Assembly (NCBI GenBank): GCA_039105265.1
Contig: JAPFFF010000004.1
Coordinates: 5,022,001 to 5,086,000, forward strand
From: Tritrichomonas musculus
Lineage: Eukaryota; Parabasalia; Tritrichomonadida; Tritrichomonadidae
DNA: 64,000 nucleotides
Direction of reading: 5' to 3'
In this document: piece after piece, positions 38,104 through 50,715 of the stretch
How the letters are laid out: each line of letters begins with the position of its first letter
How positions within the stretch are numbered: the stretch's first letter is position 1
Notes under the pieces: generated by a model
Seen by the model: only the letters and a program-made list of their open reading frames with translations
The model's database searches: none
Told to the model about the DNA's origin: nothing
Translations under genes and position numbers: made by a program

Positions 38104-38518
38104 TCAAATGAAGACGAAGTATACAGCATTTTTCGGCTCACCTTGCAGTATAGAAAATTGTGGGGATTTCGTTATGGTTTGATTCAAAATTGAGCTGTTT
38201 ATTTTGATTATTTTGGGATTTGAATGTTGTAAAATTCTCTAAAAAATCTATCTTGATAAATAAAAGTTTACTTCATAATATTTATTTAAAATTAGAATTA
38301 ACACACAAATAAAAGTGTATTTCATGATATAGCAAGGATTTATTTAATTTATAAAATGAAATAAATATTATTGAAAAAAACAATTTTTCTTTTATCTACG
38401 AAAACACCAAATAATCAAAATAATCGTCTCAATTTTGACTTAAACCGTAACGAAATCCCCACAATTTTCTATACTGCAAGGTTAGATGAAAAACGCTGTA
38501 AATTTCGTCTGAACTTCA
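38104..38518. mobile_element. MITE with long (about 105-base) terminal inverted repeats
   Basis: The left arm 38104-38214 and right arm 38409-38518 are inverted copies; both hold CCTTGCAGTATAGAAAATTG followed by TGGGGATTTCGTTA. The middle is AT-rich and non-coding. About 415 bases in total. Confidence 0.75.
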
Positions 38519-41333
38519 GACTCTGAAGTTCGTTTCTGAACTTCGTCATCTTATATGGCTCGCAACAGAAAAAAAATGATTTATTTATTGATTTTTCTTT
38601 TTTATATATATAAACTTTTTCTCTTTTTACTTATTATTTATATTTTTATTCGTTTTTTTCTTGACTTTGTTACTTAGAAATTGAAATCGTAATAAGCTGA
38701 TTTATATATATCTTTTTTCAATATTTTTTACGTTTTATATTTATTATTTGTGTTATATTTATATTATTTCTGTTTTTCTTTATAATATTATCATTTTTTA
38801 TGAAGATATTATAAATATAATAATAACTTTTTCAATGAAAAAAATTTGAATTGAAAAAAATTCTCTCAATAATTGTTAGGTTTTTAAATTTTTGTACTTA
38901 ACATATCCACTTTTTGAGAGTATATTATTCATCGATTTAAAATTCAATAAAAAATAATAATCGTCTACTTTTAAAAAGTTTGAAATTTTGAATGAAATTC
39001 AATAGTGCGAGAACTGATTTCTCCCTTACCTTTTTAAATTCATTTTACATAATTCGCAAAGTTTTTTATTTATGTAAATTTCTTCTTAGAAGATAGCCAT
39101 TCAGTTTTTTTATGTTATCAATGTAATATTTCAAAACAGAAATTAATTTCTAATATAAAAAATCCAGATTTATTTTTAAGGCCTAAATCAAATATTGTGC
39201 TCAGTCCAGCTCCTAATTTTTAGTTAGAGATATTAAATATTAGTTTTGGTGCTTGTCGTATTTTTTGCTCAGATGATTTTTTCGAAAAAAATCCTATTTA
39301 TATGAACAAAAGGTTTAATTTTGTGAATTTCATTACTCCTTGGTTGTTATTTTGCAAGTTATTTAACGATACCATGCTCAAGAATCCATTATTTAGATTT
39401 TTCTTCTGAAATTGATACAGGAAAAGTTGATGATGTCTAAGAATGAAATCTTCTATTTAAATATTTAAAGTAAAATCTGTTTTATTATTAAAAATAGAAT
39501 ATTTCAATGCCATTTTTTAATATCAATAAACAATTATCTTTTAAACTTAAAACAAAATAAAATAGTGTCCCAGATTATAATTATATCTTTTTGTTTTGAG
39601 ATTTAATCATAAATATAATTCAGTATACAAACACATTTGAAAAAATAAATTCTAAATCAACTTAAAAAACTATAATTTTATTGAATACCATTAATATCAT
39701 ATCGATTCTAAATATATGGATTAATAATACGTGTTTTTAAGAAAAAAATATGACAGAATAAGAGAAATTCATGAAATGATTAAATTATTGAAAATTCTGA
39801 AATTGTAAAATCCATTTTATTTTTTTTTTAGGCATTGAAATTTGATGAATAGTTATTAATTTTTTTTAAAAAGATTTGAATATAATAAAATCTTCAATAT
39901 TGAAAAATCTATTTCAATTTCAATACCATTTTTGTTAAGTGAAATTAATTGAATGGGTATCCATATTTTTATATTTGAGATTACGCAAGTAAATAATAAG
40001 CAAATTATTTTTGTAAAAGCAAAAAGTTTTTTATTTGCCTGATTTTTTAAAAAAATAAAAAATGAGAATTTCGAAAACCAAAAATAATTATATTTTCATA
40101 AAATTGTTTTTTAAATATCCTTGCTTATTAATTTTGGAAGATATCATTTAACCAAATATTTTAAATACTTTAAAATATGAATTATCTTTTACTTTCAATG
40201 AAGATATTTTTTAATTTGTCTTTATTTAATTTGGGAAATTGCAAGAAGTATATTTGTAGCGATTTATATTTAATTAAAGTTGCTCATCAAAAAGGAAAAC
40301 AATATAAATATCATTTTTTTCAAAATAAGAATGAAAAAAAATCTTAACGACACAACTACATCTATTTATTTTTGTGTTATCGATCCAAAAAAAGAAAATC
40401 TATTAAAAAATCAAGATTTTTTTTTCAACATCTAAATTTTTGAAAAAAAAAATAAAAAAATAATTCATGTTCCTATTTATAACAGCAATACTATAAATTA
40501 CTTTTGAAAACCATTATATTTCAAAGCATATATTATAATATTTTTATTTTTTTTTTTTTAAAAAAAAAAAAAAAGAGAAAATATTTTTTTAGTGGTAAAT
40601 CTATATAATAGTTAGCTTATCATTGAATTGAAAAATCGATAAAATGGTTGTAATTTTAATGCTTTTGCACTTTTCTTTTGGTTATCTCAATTTATGATAT
40701 TCTTTATATTGAATTATTTCTATACTTTTACCATTTTATGATAGTGAAAGATTAATTCAAATTTTCTGTTAATATTGAAAAATTAATTCAAATTTTCTAT
40801 TGTTATTATTATTTTTATTCAAAATTCTGTTTTAAAGATTTTGTTTTTTTAAAAAACTATTTTCAAAATTTGTAAATTCAAATTTAGATTTAGTTTGATT
40901 CAATGAGAATTTGATTCTTATTTCTTATTTCTTATTGTTTTTTAGCTTGGAGTAAAACTTTTACTATTTTCTGGTTTTTTGTAATATTATTCATTATTCC
41001 ATATCACCTATTATATGAATATTTAAATCACAAAATAGAAACATTTTCTTATTTTAAAGTTCAAATTGTATTTTTTTTTTTGCAAAAATCATTCTATCAA
41101 AAATAAATATACAAATAATCAACAAAAATGAGTTAAATAAAAATGGAAAAACAAAAATTGATTTCGAATATAATAAAAGTATATGATTTTTAATTTCATT
41201 AAACCATTTTTTTAAATTATTTTTTTTTAATTTGAGCAAATAGAAATCATTTCTTTGATAATAAAATTAATTAGAAAATGAATTCAGCATAAAGGCAATC
41301 ATAACTCAAATGAATATTTGAAAAAAAAAATTG

Positions 41334-42320
41334 TTAGAAGATATATGGCTGGTTCAAAAAGCCTAGCATTCCATTATCTACATAAAAAAGGAAATTATTG
41401 TCAAGTGGATAAATCGGTGGAAACAATATTTTCTTTTCATTTCCAGAAGTTTGGGATAAATAATTTGTAGTTTGATTTGTTTCTATTATTTTTGATTGTA
41501 TCACTGGAGTTTCATTGTTATTCAATGTTATAATTGGTATATTTGGATAATTTAATTCAGAATTAAAACTATTTATATTAATATTATCATTATATATGCA
41601 ATTATTATAAAAATTATTGAAATTGCCATTCATAATGATATCATCTTGGAGTTTATATTCACATTGCTGAATATTTGGAATTAATAAATTTTTTGATTTC
41701 TTTTTCTTTTGTTTGCAAATATATGTGTGCCACCTATTTTTGATATTATTTGTACTTCTCCCATTGAAAAATTTTGCGATTGCATTCCAATGCTGTCCTA
41801 ATTCATACACTTTTTGCTCAAGTAAAATATCTTCCGTTTCGGTCCATGGACCATTTACTAGAGATGGTTCAAGATAATTTGCAAAACGATCTCTACATTG
41901 TCTTCCTGTTCTTCCTGGCATTGATTGTGCAATTTTATCCCATTTTTTTGGACCATATATTTCAATTAGTTTTTTCAATTGAATATCTTCTTTAGGAGTG
42001 AACTTCCTTCTAAGATTAGAATAATTTGATGACGACGCTGAAAAAGATTCTACAGAAGGTTTCAGACTTTTGGAAAGATCCAAATCAGATTGATCCTGTT
42101 TACCTTTTGATTCAACCAAATAATTAGATATACTATTTTTAATGCAATTATTTTGGGTATTTTGAGTATTATAAGGCTCATCATCCTGATATAGGATTGA
42201 CTTTATTGAAAAAGGACGATCCTGCTTACTACAAGCTTCTGCTTTCATAGGTAATGGGCTGGTGCTTGTAAATGAATGGTTAAGCAATTTTTGAACTAGT
42301 TGCTCCCCGTTGCTATCCAT
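41334..42320 (-). CDS. Two-repeat Myb DNA-binding protein
   Basis: About 328 residues from the ATG at 42318-42320 (MDSNGEQLVQ); an in-frame ATG at 42377 would add 19 residues. Two Myb repeats at about residues 105-205: KFTPKEDIQLKKLIEIYG with KKWDKIAQSMPGRTGRQCRD, then NGPWTETEDILLEQKVYELG with HWNAIAKFFNGRSTNNIKNR. Spaced Trp residues (one replaced by Phe) and the recognition helices are intact. A basic KQKKKKSKN patch follows and could be a nuclear signal. The C-terminus is Asn-rich. Trichomonads use such R2R3-like Mybs to bind promoter elements; the target is unknown. Confidence 0.9.
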   Translation of the reverse strand: MDSNGEQLVQKLLNHSFTSTSPLPMKAEACSKQDRPFSIKSILYQDDEPYNTQNTQNNCIKNSISNYLVESKGKQDQSDLDLSKSLKPSVESFSASSSNYSNLRRKFTPKEDIQLKKLIEIYGPKKWDKIAQSMPGRTGRQCRDRFANYLEPSLVNGPWTETEDILLEQKVYELGQHWNAIAKFFNGRSTNNIKNRWHTYICKQKKKKSKNLLIPNIQQCEYKLQDDIIMNGNFNNFYNNCIYNDNININSFNSELNYPNIPIITLNNNETPVIQSKIIETNQTTNYLSQTSGNEKKILFPPIYPLDNNFLFYVDNGMLGFLNQPYIF

Positions 42321-42377
42321 ATATATAATTGAATATGATATCCAGAATTTGTTTGAATTTTTTTGAAATAGAATCAT

Positions 42378-44301
42378 ATAAAAAAATTGGTTAAATTTTT
42401 TAACAAAATAATAAATATCGTTTTATTTTATTTAATATAAGCTTTTTTTAAACATATGAAGGGTAAGCTAATCCGAAAAATTTGAATCACCAACCACATA
42501 AATTCAATGGTTATTTAATCAAAAGAAAAATGAGTGTTCATTGTTAGAATAAATGGCCTTTCCTATTGAAAAAATAAGAGTTCATAACGGGAAATGAAAA
42601 GTGATGTTCATTTGTTATTTTTACAAGTATATGTGATATAATGCAGAATATTTGATATTTTTTCAATTATTTAATTGTGGTCCATAAAACATCGAAATTT
42701 CTATATGTATTGAACTAATCACTCAATTTCATTCAAATTTAGCATATTGAAATCTTAGAATAAATAAACTATTTTGACATTAAGAAATGAAATAAGAGCT
42801 TGTTTATAAATGAGAATAAAATTTTTTATATCATTATTATGTTGAAATCTCATTGATATCATAATTTTTAGTCGAATATCATAACAATTATTAATATTTT
42901 ATATCAGACTACAAATTATGATAATTAACGATTAATGTTTGAAATTAAATTTAAATTAGATAATGGTATCACATTTCGGTTTAAGTTGGCTTTCTTAATA
43001 TGAACAATATAAAAATCTTTCATGTTTTTTCATAGTTTGCAAGCATTAAAATCATCAATATCAATTAAGATTTAAAAATTGTGGCAGCATTTATTGCTAG
43101 CTTGTTTTTTATAGTGAAAAAATTTAAAAAGAATTTTTGAATAGGCAATCAAAGTTTATTTTAACGATCATTATTTATTCAATTGTATTCTATTGACAAT
43201 TTTTGAATTAGTAAAATAGAGCTTATTAAGGTAAAGTATTCAATTTTAAATCTTTCAAAAAGTGAATGAAAGAATGAGTGCTTTATAACTAATATCATGA
43301 TTAAAAAAAACCTTGTTTGGAGCAATGTTGATAAAAAACAATAAGTTATAATATTTCGTGTTTACTTGCTCTTAAATATTTCCAAGAATGAAGATATGAT
43401 AAGGAACATTCATTAGATCAATAGGCACAAGTTGGAAAAAAAGGCTGATCAACTAGTTTTATTTTGAAATCTTATTATGAAATAAATAAAAAAATCTGGA
43501 ATCGTGACGTTGGATTTTTTTTTATTGCTTATTTCATTTTTTGAGTACTTTATTTTTTATACTCCTCAGAAATCTCTTTTTTCTCACAATTTTTTTCAAT
43601 TAAAAATATTTTACAACTATCAAACAACTCAGAAAATCATTATCAATTTTCTTAGACTTCAATTTTTTTCAAAGAATATTAATTAAATTTTATATCATGG
43701 ATTGATAATTTTATTTGAAATAAACTTATCAATTTTTTTTTCTTTTTCAAAAAATTAAAATATATTTTTTTTTTATATTGAACGTCAAATTAATCTTTAT
43801 ATTTAGGGAATATACTTATTTCCTTATATTTTATATTATATAATAATATTTCAAGTCATGCTCTAAAAAAAAAAAAAAAAAAAAACGTTTATCAAACATT
43901 ATGAGCACGAAATAAAAAAGTATATGTGATAAACAAGAATCACTCTCGGTATCATTCATGCAATGTTACTCCCGTTTAAAAAAAAAAATATGAGCATTGA
44001 TTAATTTTTTTTTTTAAACAAAATGGCAACTAAAACAAGAAAAAATTATGATATCAATGTTATTAAACCAATTATTGGCTTTCAGATTCTATTTTATTAT
44101 CCATTATAAATTGATATTGTGAATAATATATTTAGATATAGCACTAAATCATTAAATTTTAATGCAATTATAGTAAACATCAATTAAAATTGAATGAGAT
44201 ATTTTTCTTCTTGTTACTAAAGACGAAGAACGCAAGAAAAAAAGAGGAACCATATTAAATTAATTTTTGTTAAATAATATTTGAGTGAAAATTCTCAGAT
44301 A
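42378..44301. other. AT-rich intergenic DNA, nothing recognised
   Basis: 1.9 kb without a recognisable gene, RNA or strong inverted repeat. It contains A/T runs, for example near 43865-43885. Open stretches are low-complexity Phe/Lys-rich chance frames. Confidence 0.55.
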
Positions 44302-45108
44302 TCATTTTTTGTGAGTTATTTTTGAATACAAATCAGTTCTTCGATGTTTCAAATAATTTAATGCGTCGTCATCATGTGTTGTTTTTTTAATATCAATCTC
44401 TGCATAGTAGACACACTCTTTATCCATATCACCAATACAAAGAGTTTCGCCTTTCGGTGAGAAAGCTGCACTTTTCCCACAATAATGAAACTCGTCTTCA
44501 ATGCCAATTGCATTTGCTGATATAACGTAGACACTATTTTCCATTGCTCTTGTTTTCATATAAGTAATATGATACTCTTCATATGGATACATGTTAGCGC
44601 TAATCATACAAATTAATTTGGCACCTTCCAATGCCAATATTCGAGATGGCTCTGGAAATTCAATATCGTAACAAATTAAAAGGCCAATTCGGCACAGCGA
44701 TGTATCAAATGCAAATATTTGACTTCCCTTGTGAAACATCTTTTCGTCATTTTCGCCAAATAGATGTGTCTTTCTATATACTCCCTTGATTTCACCATCA
44801 ACATCGACGAAACAAGCAGTATTATATATGTTGTCCTCGCTTTTTTCTGGAAACCCAAAGATAATTGCAATTTGATATTTTTTAGCTAAATTAGAAAAAA
44901 AAGTTGTAGTTTCATCACCAACATTTTCTGCGAGTTCTTCGATTTTTGATTTAATTAAATAACCTGTAACAAACATTTCTGGAAAAAGGATCAATTTGGC
45001 TTGCTTTTCATGTGCTTCTTTAATATATTTTTCTGCAAGTTTAAAATTGTTTTCTTTTTGATATCTATCAGAATGGCATTGAGCTAAAGCAACAAGAAAA
45101 TTTTCCAT
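44302..45108 (-). CDS. Nitrilase-superfamily carbon-nitrogen hydrolase
   Basis: About 268 residues from the ATG at 45106-45108 (MENFLVALAQCHSD), which fits the family start; the ATG at 45186 would add 26 atypical residues. The catalytic triad is clear: Glu in LILFPEMFVTGY, Lys in VYRKTHLF, Cys in LLICYDIEFPE. Later family motifs include YHITYMKTRAMENSVYVISA and SAAFSPKGE. It hydrolyses a nitrile, amide or carbamoyl compound; the specific substrate cannot be told. The bacterial-like pattern makes lateral origin possible. Cytosolic; no signal peptide. Confidence 0.88.
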   Translation of the reverse strand: MENFLVALAQCHSDRYQKENNFKLAEKYIKEAHEKQAKLILFPEMFVTGYLIKSKIEELAENVGDETTTFFSNLAKKYQIAIIFGFPEKSEDNIYNTACFVDVDGEIKGVYRKTHLFGENDEKMFHKGSQIFAFDTSLCRIGLLICYDIEFPEPSRILALEGAKLICMISANMYPYEEYHITYMKTRAMENSVYVISANAIGIEDEFHYCGKSAAFSPKGETLCIGDMDKECVYYAEIDIKKTTHDDDALNYLKHRRTDLYSKITHKK

Positions 45109-45522
45109 ATCAAATTCTTTTCTTTCAATTTTTTTCAATGAAATTAAACTTTTTCTATTGAACTTATATGAATGTATTTCGATCATTTTCTTCAAATAAT
45201 CGATTAATAATTAACATATTATTGGAAATTTAGAGTTGTATCTACAATATTTTATTAAATAAACATAAATATTATTTATATTTTTCATTCTCTAAAATCC
45301 AATTAACAAGTCTAAATGCAAAAGGCTTATTTTAATTATTACAAGCATATATATAATTAATAAAAATTGCATTTTTTTCAAAAACATTAAAAAAAATGCT
45401 CGAGCAACCTTGATTTTGATAGAAAGTTATCCAGACAATTAGTTCAATTTGAATAGAATCTTTCAAATCTTTAAAATTTTTACCAACAAATGCATCTTCC
45501 CTTGTTTGAACAAACACTCACT
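45109..45522. other. Divergent promoter spacer
   Basis: Spacer between the divergently transcribed nitrilase-family and MLF-like genes. It contains candidate initiators for both but no gene. Confidence 0.5.
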
Positions 45523-45529
45523 TCATTTT
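45523..45529 (+). promoter_or_regulatory. Initiator of the MLF-like gene
   Basis: TCATTTT matches TCAYTTW on the coding strand, 20 bases before the ATG at 45550. This is within the normal trichomonad range. Confidence 0.6.
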
Positions 45530-45549
45530 ATTAATATTAACAGTGTAAA

Positions 45550-46626
45550 ATGTACACAGAAGAAATGTTAGAATCACCAGAACTAATGCAAGCTATCTTT
45601 GAAAGTTATCTTGATGCAAATCCAATACTCAAAACATATACCCAAGGAATAAATCAATTGATTTCATTTTTTACAAACTCAATCTTCCAAACAGGGCAAA
45701 TGCATGAACAAAATCAGAATGATTCAATTAATCCCAGCAAGAATGAAAGTAAAGAAAGCAAGAATGAAAAAAAAGATAGCCAACCAAATCAAAGCAGCAA
45801 TGAGGATGAAGATACAAATAATAATGCAAGCGATAATAACAACATGGAGAATAAAGCATATGATCAAAATAACAAAGAAAATCAGCAAGTGCCTGACTTT
45901 TCGAATTTCTTTAATGGGCTTTTACAAATGTTCTCACAAATGACTCAAGGAAATAATTTGCAAAATTGCCCTCTTTTCTCGTCATTTACTCCAATGTCCT
46001 CTCAACAATTTCAAGATCAACAAACAAATCAAGATAAACAATCAAAAAAGCAAGAAGACGATAAGTATTCTCTAATCCAAGATATCATACTTCAGGTCCT
46101 CAATCCAGAAATGTATGAGCAATCTCCAGACCATTCAGCAAAAAACAACGATAATGACAATGAAAAAGAATCTGGTAAAGAAGATAAAAAAATTGAATTT
46201 CTCGATATGATAAAAATTATATATCAAATATTTATGAATGATAAAAATCTTCCTGGTAACTTCACAAATTCATTTGGAAACATCATCAGTCAAATTTTTC
46301 CTCTCTTCGATTCCATTTTTTCAGCAAAGCCAGAAAATTCTGATTTAAATTTCCCATTTGCTCACATTTTTCCTCAGCCAGAAAAAGAAAAGAAATCTAA
46401 CCGTCGTGCTGAGTTGAGAAGATCAAAGTTTGTTGATTCAAAAGGAAATGTCGTGAGAAGAACTCGTCACAGCATCGGAGATCAATGGTATGAAATTGTG
46501 AATGTAATTGGTCCTGATGGAGAGACGATTCAATCAACAAACGAAACTTGGAACAACATCTCCGAAGAACAATTCGAGAACTTTAAAAATGAATGGGAAG
46601 ATCTCTACAAAAAGCAAAGCATTTAA
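45550..46626 (+). CDS. MLF-like protein with Asn/Gln-rich middle
   Basis: A 358-residue protein. Residues about 50-210 are rich in Asn, Gln, Glu and Lys and probably disordered. The last 80 residues resemble the myeloid leukemia factor C-terminal region: SKGNVVRRTRHSIGDQWYEI, then EEQFENFKNEWEDLYKK, parallel to the R-TRHS...GDQ...F..EW pattern of MLF proteins. MLF homologues occur in Giardia and other protists, in vesicle-like foci linked to protein quality control. The match covers only the tail, so the assignment is tentative. It starts at the ATG after a clear initiator. Confidence 0.5.
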   Translation: MYTEEMLESPELMQAIFESYLDANPILKTYTQGINQLISFFTNSIFQTGQMHEQNQNDSINPSKNESKESKNEKKDSQPNQSSNEDEDTNNNASDNNNMENKAYDQNNKENQQVPDFSNFFNGLLQMFSQMTQGNNLQNCPLFSSFTPMSSQQFQDQQTNQDKQSKKQEDDKYSLIQDIILQVLNPEMYEQSPDHSAKNNDNDNEKESGKEDKKIEFLDMIKIIYQIFMNDKNLPGNFTNSFGNIISQIFPLFDSIFSAKPENSDLNFPFAHIFPQPEKEKKSNRRAELRRSKFVDSKGNVVRRTRHSIGDQWYEIVNVIGPDGETIQSTNETWNNISEEQFENFKNEWEDLYKKQSI

Positions 46627-48274
46627 GCAGCAATAATAAAAATAATAAAAATAAATTCTATTTATCTTTATTGTTCACTTTTTTGAATTAAATTGTAAAA
46701 TTAACGATCATATTTGACCAATTTAATGAAATTTAAGGTAAAATTAACGATCATATTTTTTTACGAAATCTAGGCTCAAAAAAAGCTCAAATCTTTAATT
46801 AGTTTGTACTTCATCTATATATTATATATTGCGAAATTTTAAAAGAGATTTTGTTTCTGTTAGGTTGTCTGATTATCCTTTTTCAAATCTTTCAACACAT
46901 CATTCCATTGGATTTGGCCTAAGTTGCTCTATAAAATTTTTGTTGTTCATTCATCTTGTACTGAGATTTTACAAATAATTGAATGCAAAAACCTATTGTC
47001 AAAAAAAAATAAAAAAAATGCAGAGTCTTGATATCACTGAAACCTATATTCACTTCTTCAAGCAATGTTATGTATAGTGTTGAAGTACTATTGTTAAATG
47101 TTTTTTATCTATTCATGTGAATTCACGTGATGGTGGCCCAAATAGGACCAGTAACTGAGGAAAAGATGAATCATTATAAATGATGAAATCAGCGATTATC
47201 TAACAAATGTCAGATTAAATGTTAAGTATAAATCAACCGATGGCGATATATCTTTTGATGTATTCGTCATTTTAAAACGAAAATGATCATGCGGGGAAAA
47301 TCCCATTTTAGCGGGTTTCACAACGAAAATATTAGTTTGATTGTTGATTTTCTAGTTAAAAAAAAAATCAAATTCCATTATCTGATTTATTGCATTTATT
47401 AAAATGCTCAAGAACTAGAATTATCAGCCATTTATCTTTTAAAATATGAGAAAATTAATCAAGCATTTTTTGCTGAAGGAGTAAGCCTTGGCCATTTAGT
47501 TTTTTGGCTGCCATAATGAGTATGTCCTTACACTTTTCTTGGCACATTCTAGTCAAATTAATGATAAATTGCAGCTTATAACGTTTATCTTCATGTTTGC
47601 TTGATAGAATCAATATGTTCATCCTTAAGTCTTTCTACTTTAATAGTTAAAAAGCATTTTTTTAAAAAAAAAAAAAAAAAAATAAAAATAAAAATAAAAA
47701 AAGTGGAAGTGCATACTCAAAGTCTAGACGAAGAGAATAGAACAAAAAAAGAATTAATATCTGCAGGAATAATTGCGTCTAATTCGCAAGATGGTCAAAA
47801 TTATATTCCATCACCAAATACTATAATATATGTGAGTAGTTTATCAAAAGGAATGAACCATCTTCATATCTCCATCGATTGAACAAAATTTAACAATAAA
47901 ATTCAATTGATTTAATAAATTAATTAATTCTTTGAAACTATCAACAACAGACTGTGGAGGAGGTCCATTAGTTGTTGGCATAACATTAAACAACATTCAG
48001 AAGAAAATGCTGGAATAACGGTAAAATCTCAAATACATAAATTGCTTTTTAGATAATTTTAATAATGCTGCATCTCCTCCTAAATTATTTGGATTGGAGC
48101 TATTGCTTTGCTGATTCAAATTTATATTAATCAACACAAATATTAAAATCTTAGAAGATTATTTTATCGATTATGGCCCTGATTTAATAATTTGATGAAA
48201 TAATACTATATCTTAGAGAAGTTATAAAACATACATAATATATATATATATATATATAAAGGATTACAGGATTT
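46627..48274. other. AT-rich spacer with decayed sequence
   Basis: No intact gene. A 21-base direct repeat, GTAAAATTAACGATCATATTT, occurs at about 46695 and 46739. Around 47280-47520 and 47700-47880 there are stop-broken stretches with coding-like composition that I cannot assign. A TA microsatellite lies near 48239-48258. Confidence 0.5.
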
Positions 48275-48565
48275 GTGAATGATCGAAATAATAATGTAAC
48301 TTCTTATATGAAAAAACACTGGTCAATTCAAGAATATATTGATCGCAATCATGCTGCCAAATACCTATCCAAAGAATTCAAGATAGTGGAAGATATTCGT
48401 GGGAAACAGGATGAATTTTTTAATTGTATTACTAATAAGCAATTCAATAAAAGTGGAATATTGGAAAAATGCTGCTGACCATTTTTGTGGTAAACACAAA
48501 AAGTATTTGATGCATAAGCCATAAAAATTTGTTTGGGAACTTCATCATTGGAAAAAAGCAGTTAA
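48275..48565 (+). pseudogene. Remnant of a Kolobok-like DDE transposase
   Basis: The first 67 codons (IDRNHAAKYLSKEF) align in style with RDPNHLSICFNKYL of the minus-strand remnant at 50716-51967. After a frame change, WKNAADHFCGKHKKYLMH resembles AWSTTVNHLLGDHDGCLPH there. Only a C-terminal part is left, with stops and a frameshift. Family assignment is tentative; it shows this transposase type was present more than once. Confidence 0.45.
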
Positions 48566-48568
48566 AGC

Positions 48569-48601
<33 letters not shown>

Positions 48602-48809
48602 CTTCGTTCATTCTTCAAAGAATGCAAAATGTAATTCTCATCCCAGTTAAATGAATCATATTATGCAATGTAGTTGTCGAATGATCTTTATATAATACTT
48701 ATATAGAGGTGAAGTTGTCTAACACGTATTCAGTGGTATCTTCAACTAATTCATTGATGTATTTGTTGGAGTGAATTTATGCAGTCATATTATTATATTA
48801 TTGTTTACA

Positions 48810-48921
48810 AATAAAATGATTTATTAAAAAGTATCTTTCGTACTCAATGGACGGAGATATTATTATATTATAATTAATTAGTCGGGAGTACGAAAGATGC
48901 TTTTTAATAAATCATTTTATT
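48810..48921. mobile_element. 112-base hairpin MITE
   Basis: Arms of 36 bases (48810-48845 and 48886-48921) are inverted copies with one mismatch; both contain ATTAAAAAG and CTTTCGTACTC. The loop is 40 bases. Non-coding. Confidence 0.7.
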
Positions 48922-49421
48922 GAAAAAATCATAGTTTTTCACTTTTTCAATATTCATTTCACTCCCGAATTATTTCTAATAAAAGTGACCAAAAAATAAA
49001 ATCTTTATCAGAATTTTCATAAGAATTTTTAATACCTTTCATTCTTGATTTTCAACTGACAAATTCCATGCTAAATCAAAATAATCTTTAATAGTTTTTT
49101 CATTTTGCGTTATTTCCGATTGATTTCCAAAAAACATTTTAATATTAGTCCACATTAAGGGTTGAGTTCACAAAAAATCGAATACATAAAAAATAATTGA
49201 ATTACATATATTCTTAAAATTAAAAAACAATTTCAGTGAAAAATAAAAGATAGGATGATGATACAATAAAAGATATCAATTTCGTAAAAAACTATTAAGT
49301 ATATATGATTTTATGCGAATTGAAAATGAGTGAAATTTTGGTTTTTCAAATGAGACTCGAGCCTCTAATTAAAAAGAGCCGAAAAAATTATTTAATGAAA
49401 TGAAAAACAGAACTTATTTCT

Positions 49422-49541
49422 AATAAACTAATAGAGAGATTTTTTTTATAAATTCATATAAACTTTGAAATTAAATATAATTATTTTGAAATATAAAAAA
49501 TTATTATTTAAATTAAAAAAATCTCTCTATTAGTTTATTAA
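49422..49541. mobile_element. 120-base MITE, CTAATAGARAG family, copy 1
   Basis: Near-perfect inverted arms of about 28 bases (49422-49449 and 49513-49541) with AATAAACTAATAGAGAGATT. It shares the AAACTAATAGA(G/A)AG end with 52298-52405. Confidence 0.7.
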
Positions 49542-50715
49542 AAATCCCAAAACAATAAACATTTAATAAAAAAGAAAGATCAAATCTATATTGGTGAAGC
49601 TGGAGTCTCCTTTTAAAATTGAATACTTGTTTTTGCTAAAAGTATTCAATTTTTCCAAAGATTGAGTGGACAGAGTTCACTTGCAAAATTTCAAAATTCT
49701 TAATAATAAAAAAAAAAAGAAAAAAGAAATAGTTAATAAATGATATGTTTTAGAAAGTTCTTTGTCATACGGCAATATTATTTTTGCCAAAATGATTTAT
49801 TTCTATCGAATAATTGAATGTGGAAATAAAAATTAGCCAATACTGAGAGAAAATAAAAAATATCGAAAAAATCCATAGGATATATAGAAAAATGGAGGCT
49901 TTAACTTTTTAACAAATTATCAATGGACCTATTAAAAATTTCAAAACTAATAATTCCATTTTAAGCTTGAAAAATGTAATGTGGTGATATTAATAAATGC
50001 TTTTCAGTATATTAATGTTAGTATTTTCTTCATGAAAGACTAAATAGAATGAGTTATGATAGCACTTGAATCTAATCAAAATTAAAATTGAATTATAATT
50101 TGGCCATATTTTAAGATTTGTGAAACTTAATGTTTTTTACTTGGAAAAATGAATCAATGAATTATTATCTTTAAATTATATTTTATATTAAAAGGCATAT
50201 CTAAATATAATAAAATAAGTCATTAATTTTGATTATTTAATAAAGTAAACTCAACCCTTAAGTCAATATCCTTTTTTTAAAGAGTTTTTGATTCATATTC
50301 GCCTTTTTTAATTATTATACTGGAAATTGAAATACGATGTTTATTTTTGGAATTATAATTATCAAAAGCTCGATAATTATAATTTTCTACTTTTTAAATA
50401 TAAGGAACAAGATCATTTTTTAATAATATATTTGCAATTAATGAACAAAAAGGAATGTCTCTTTAATGATTAAATGGTATATCTAAAACTGGTGACGAAT
50501 TTTTTGCATTTTCATTAATTTGAGTATTTATTGAATTTAATTTGATTAATAAAAACGTTTTTGTAATCAAATATTTTTTTTTTTTTTTTTTTTTTTTTAA
50601 TTGTATGCAATTTATAACCAATAGGTTTTCCATTTTCATTTATTCAAAGTTTGAACTATCTGGCGTTGATGAAATTAATCTGTCTAACCTATTCTGTGGA
50701 ATTAAATACCATTCT

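Larger units (their letters stand above)
35957..41333. other. 5.4-kb gene desert with two inverted-repeat elements
   Basis: No convincing gene on either strand. It contains inverted-repeat elements at 37056-37429 and 38104-38518 and many A/T runs. A stretch near 39200-39450 is less AT-biased and could be remnant coding sequence, but I could not assign it. Confidence 0.6.
48566..50715. other. Spacer with two MITEs, no gene
   Basis: Contains MITEs at 48810-48921 and 49422-49541 and a T run at about 50575-50598. No gene or RNA recognised in 2.1 kb. Confidence 0.55.

Noticed and set aside
35957-41333. A hidden gene in the 5.4-kb desert (for example near 39200-39450)
   Set aside because: The less AT-rich stretch is broken by many stops in every frame and shows no motif I recognise.
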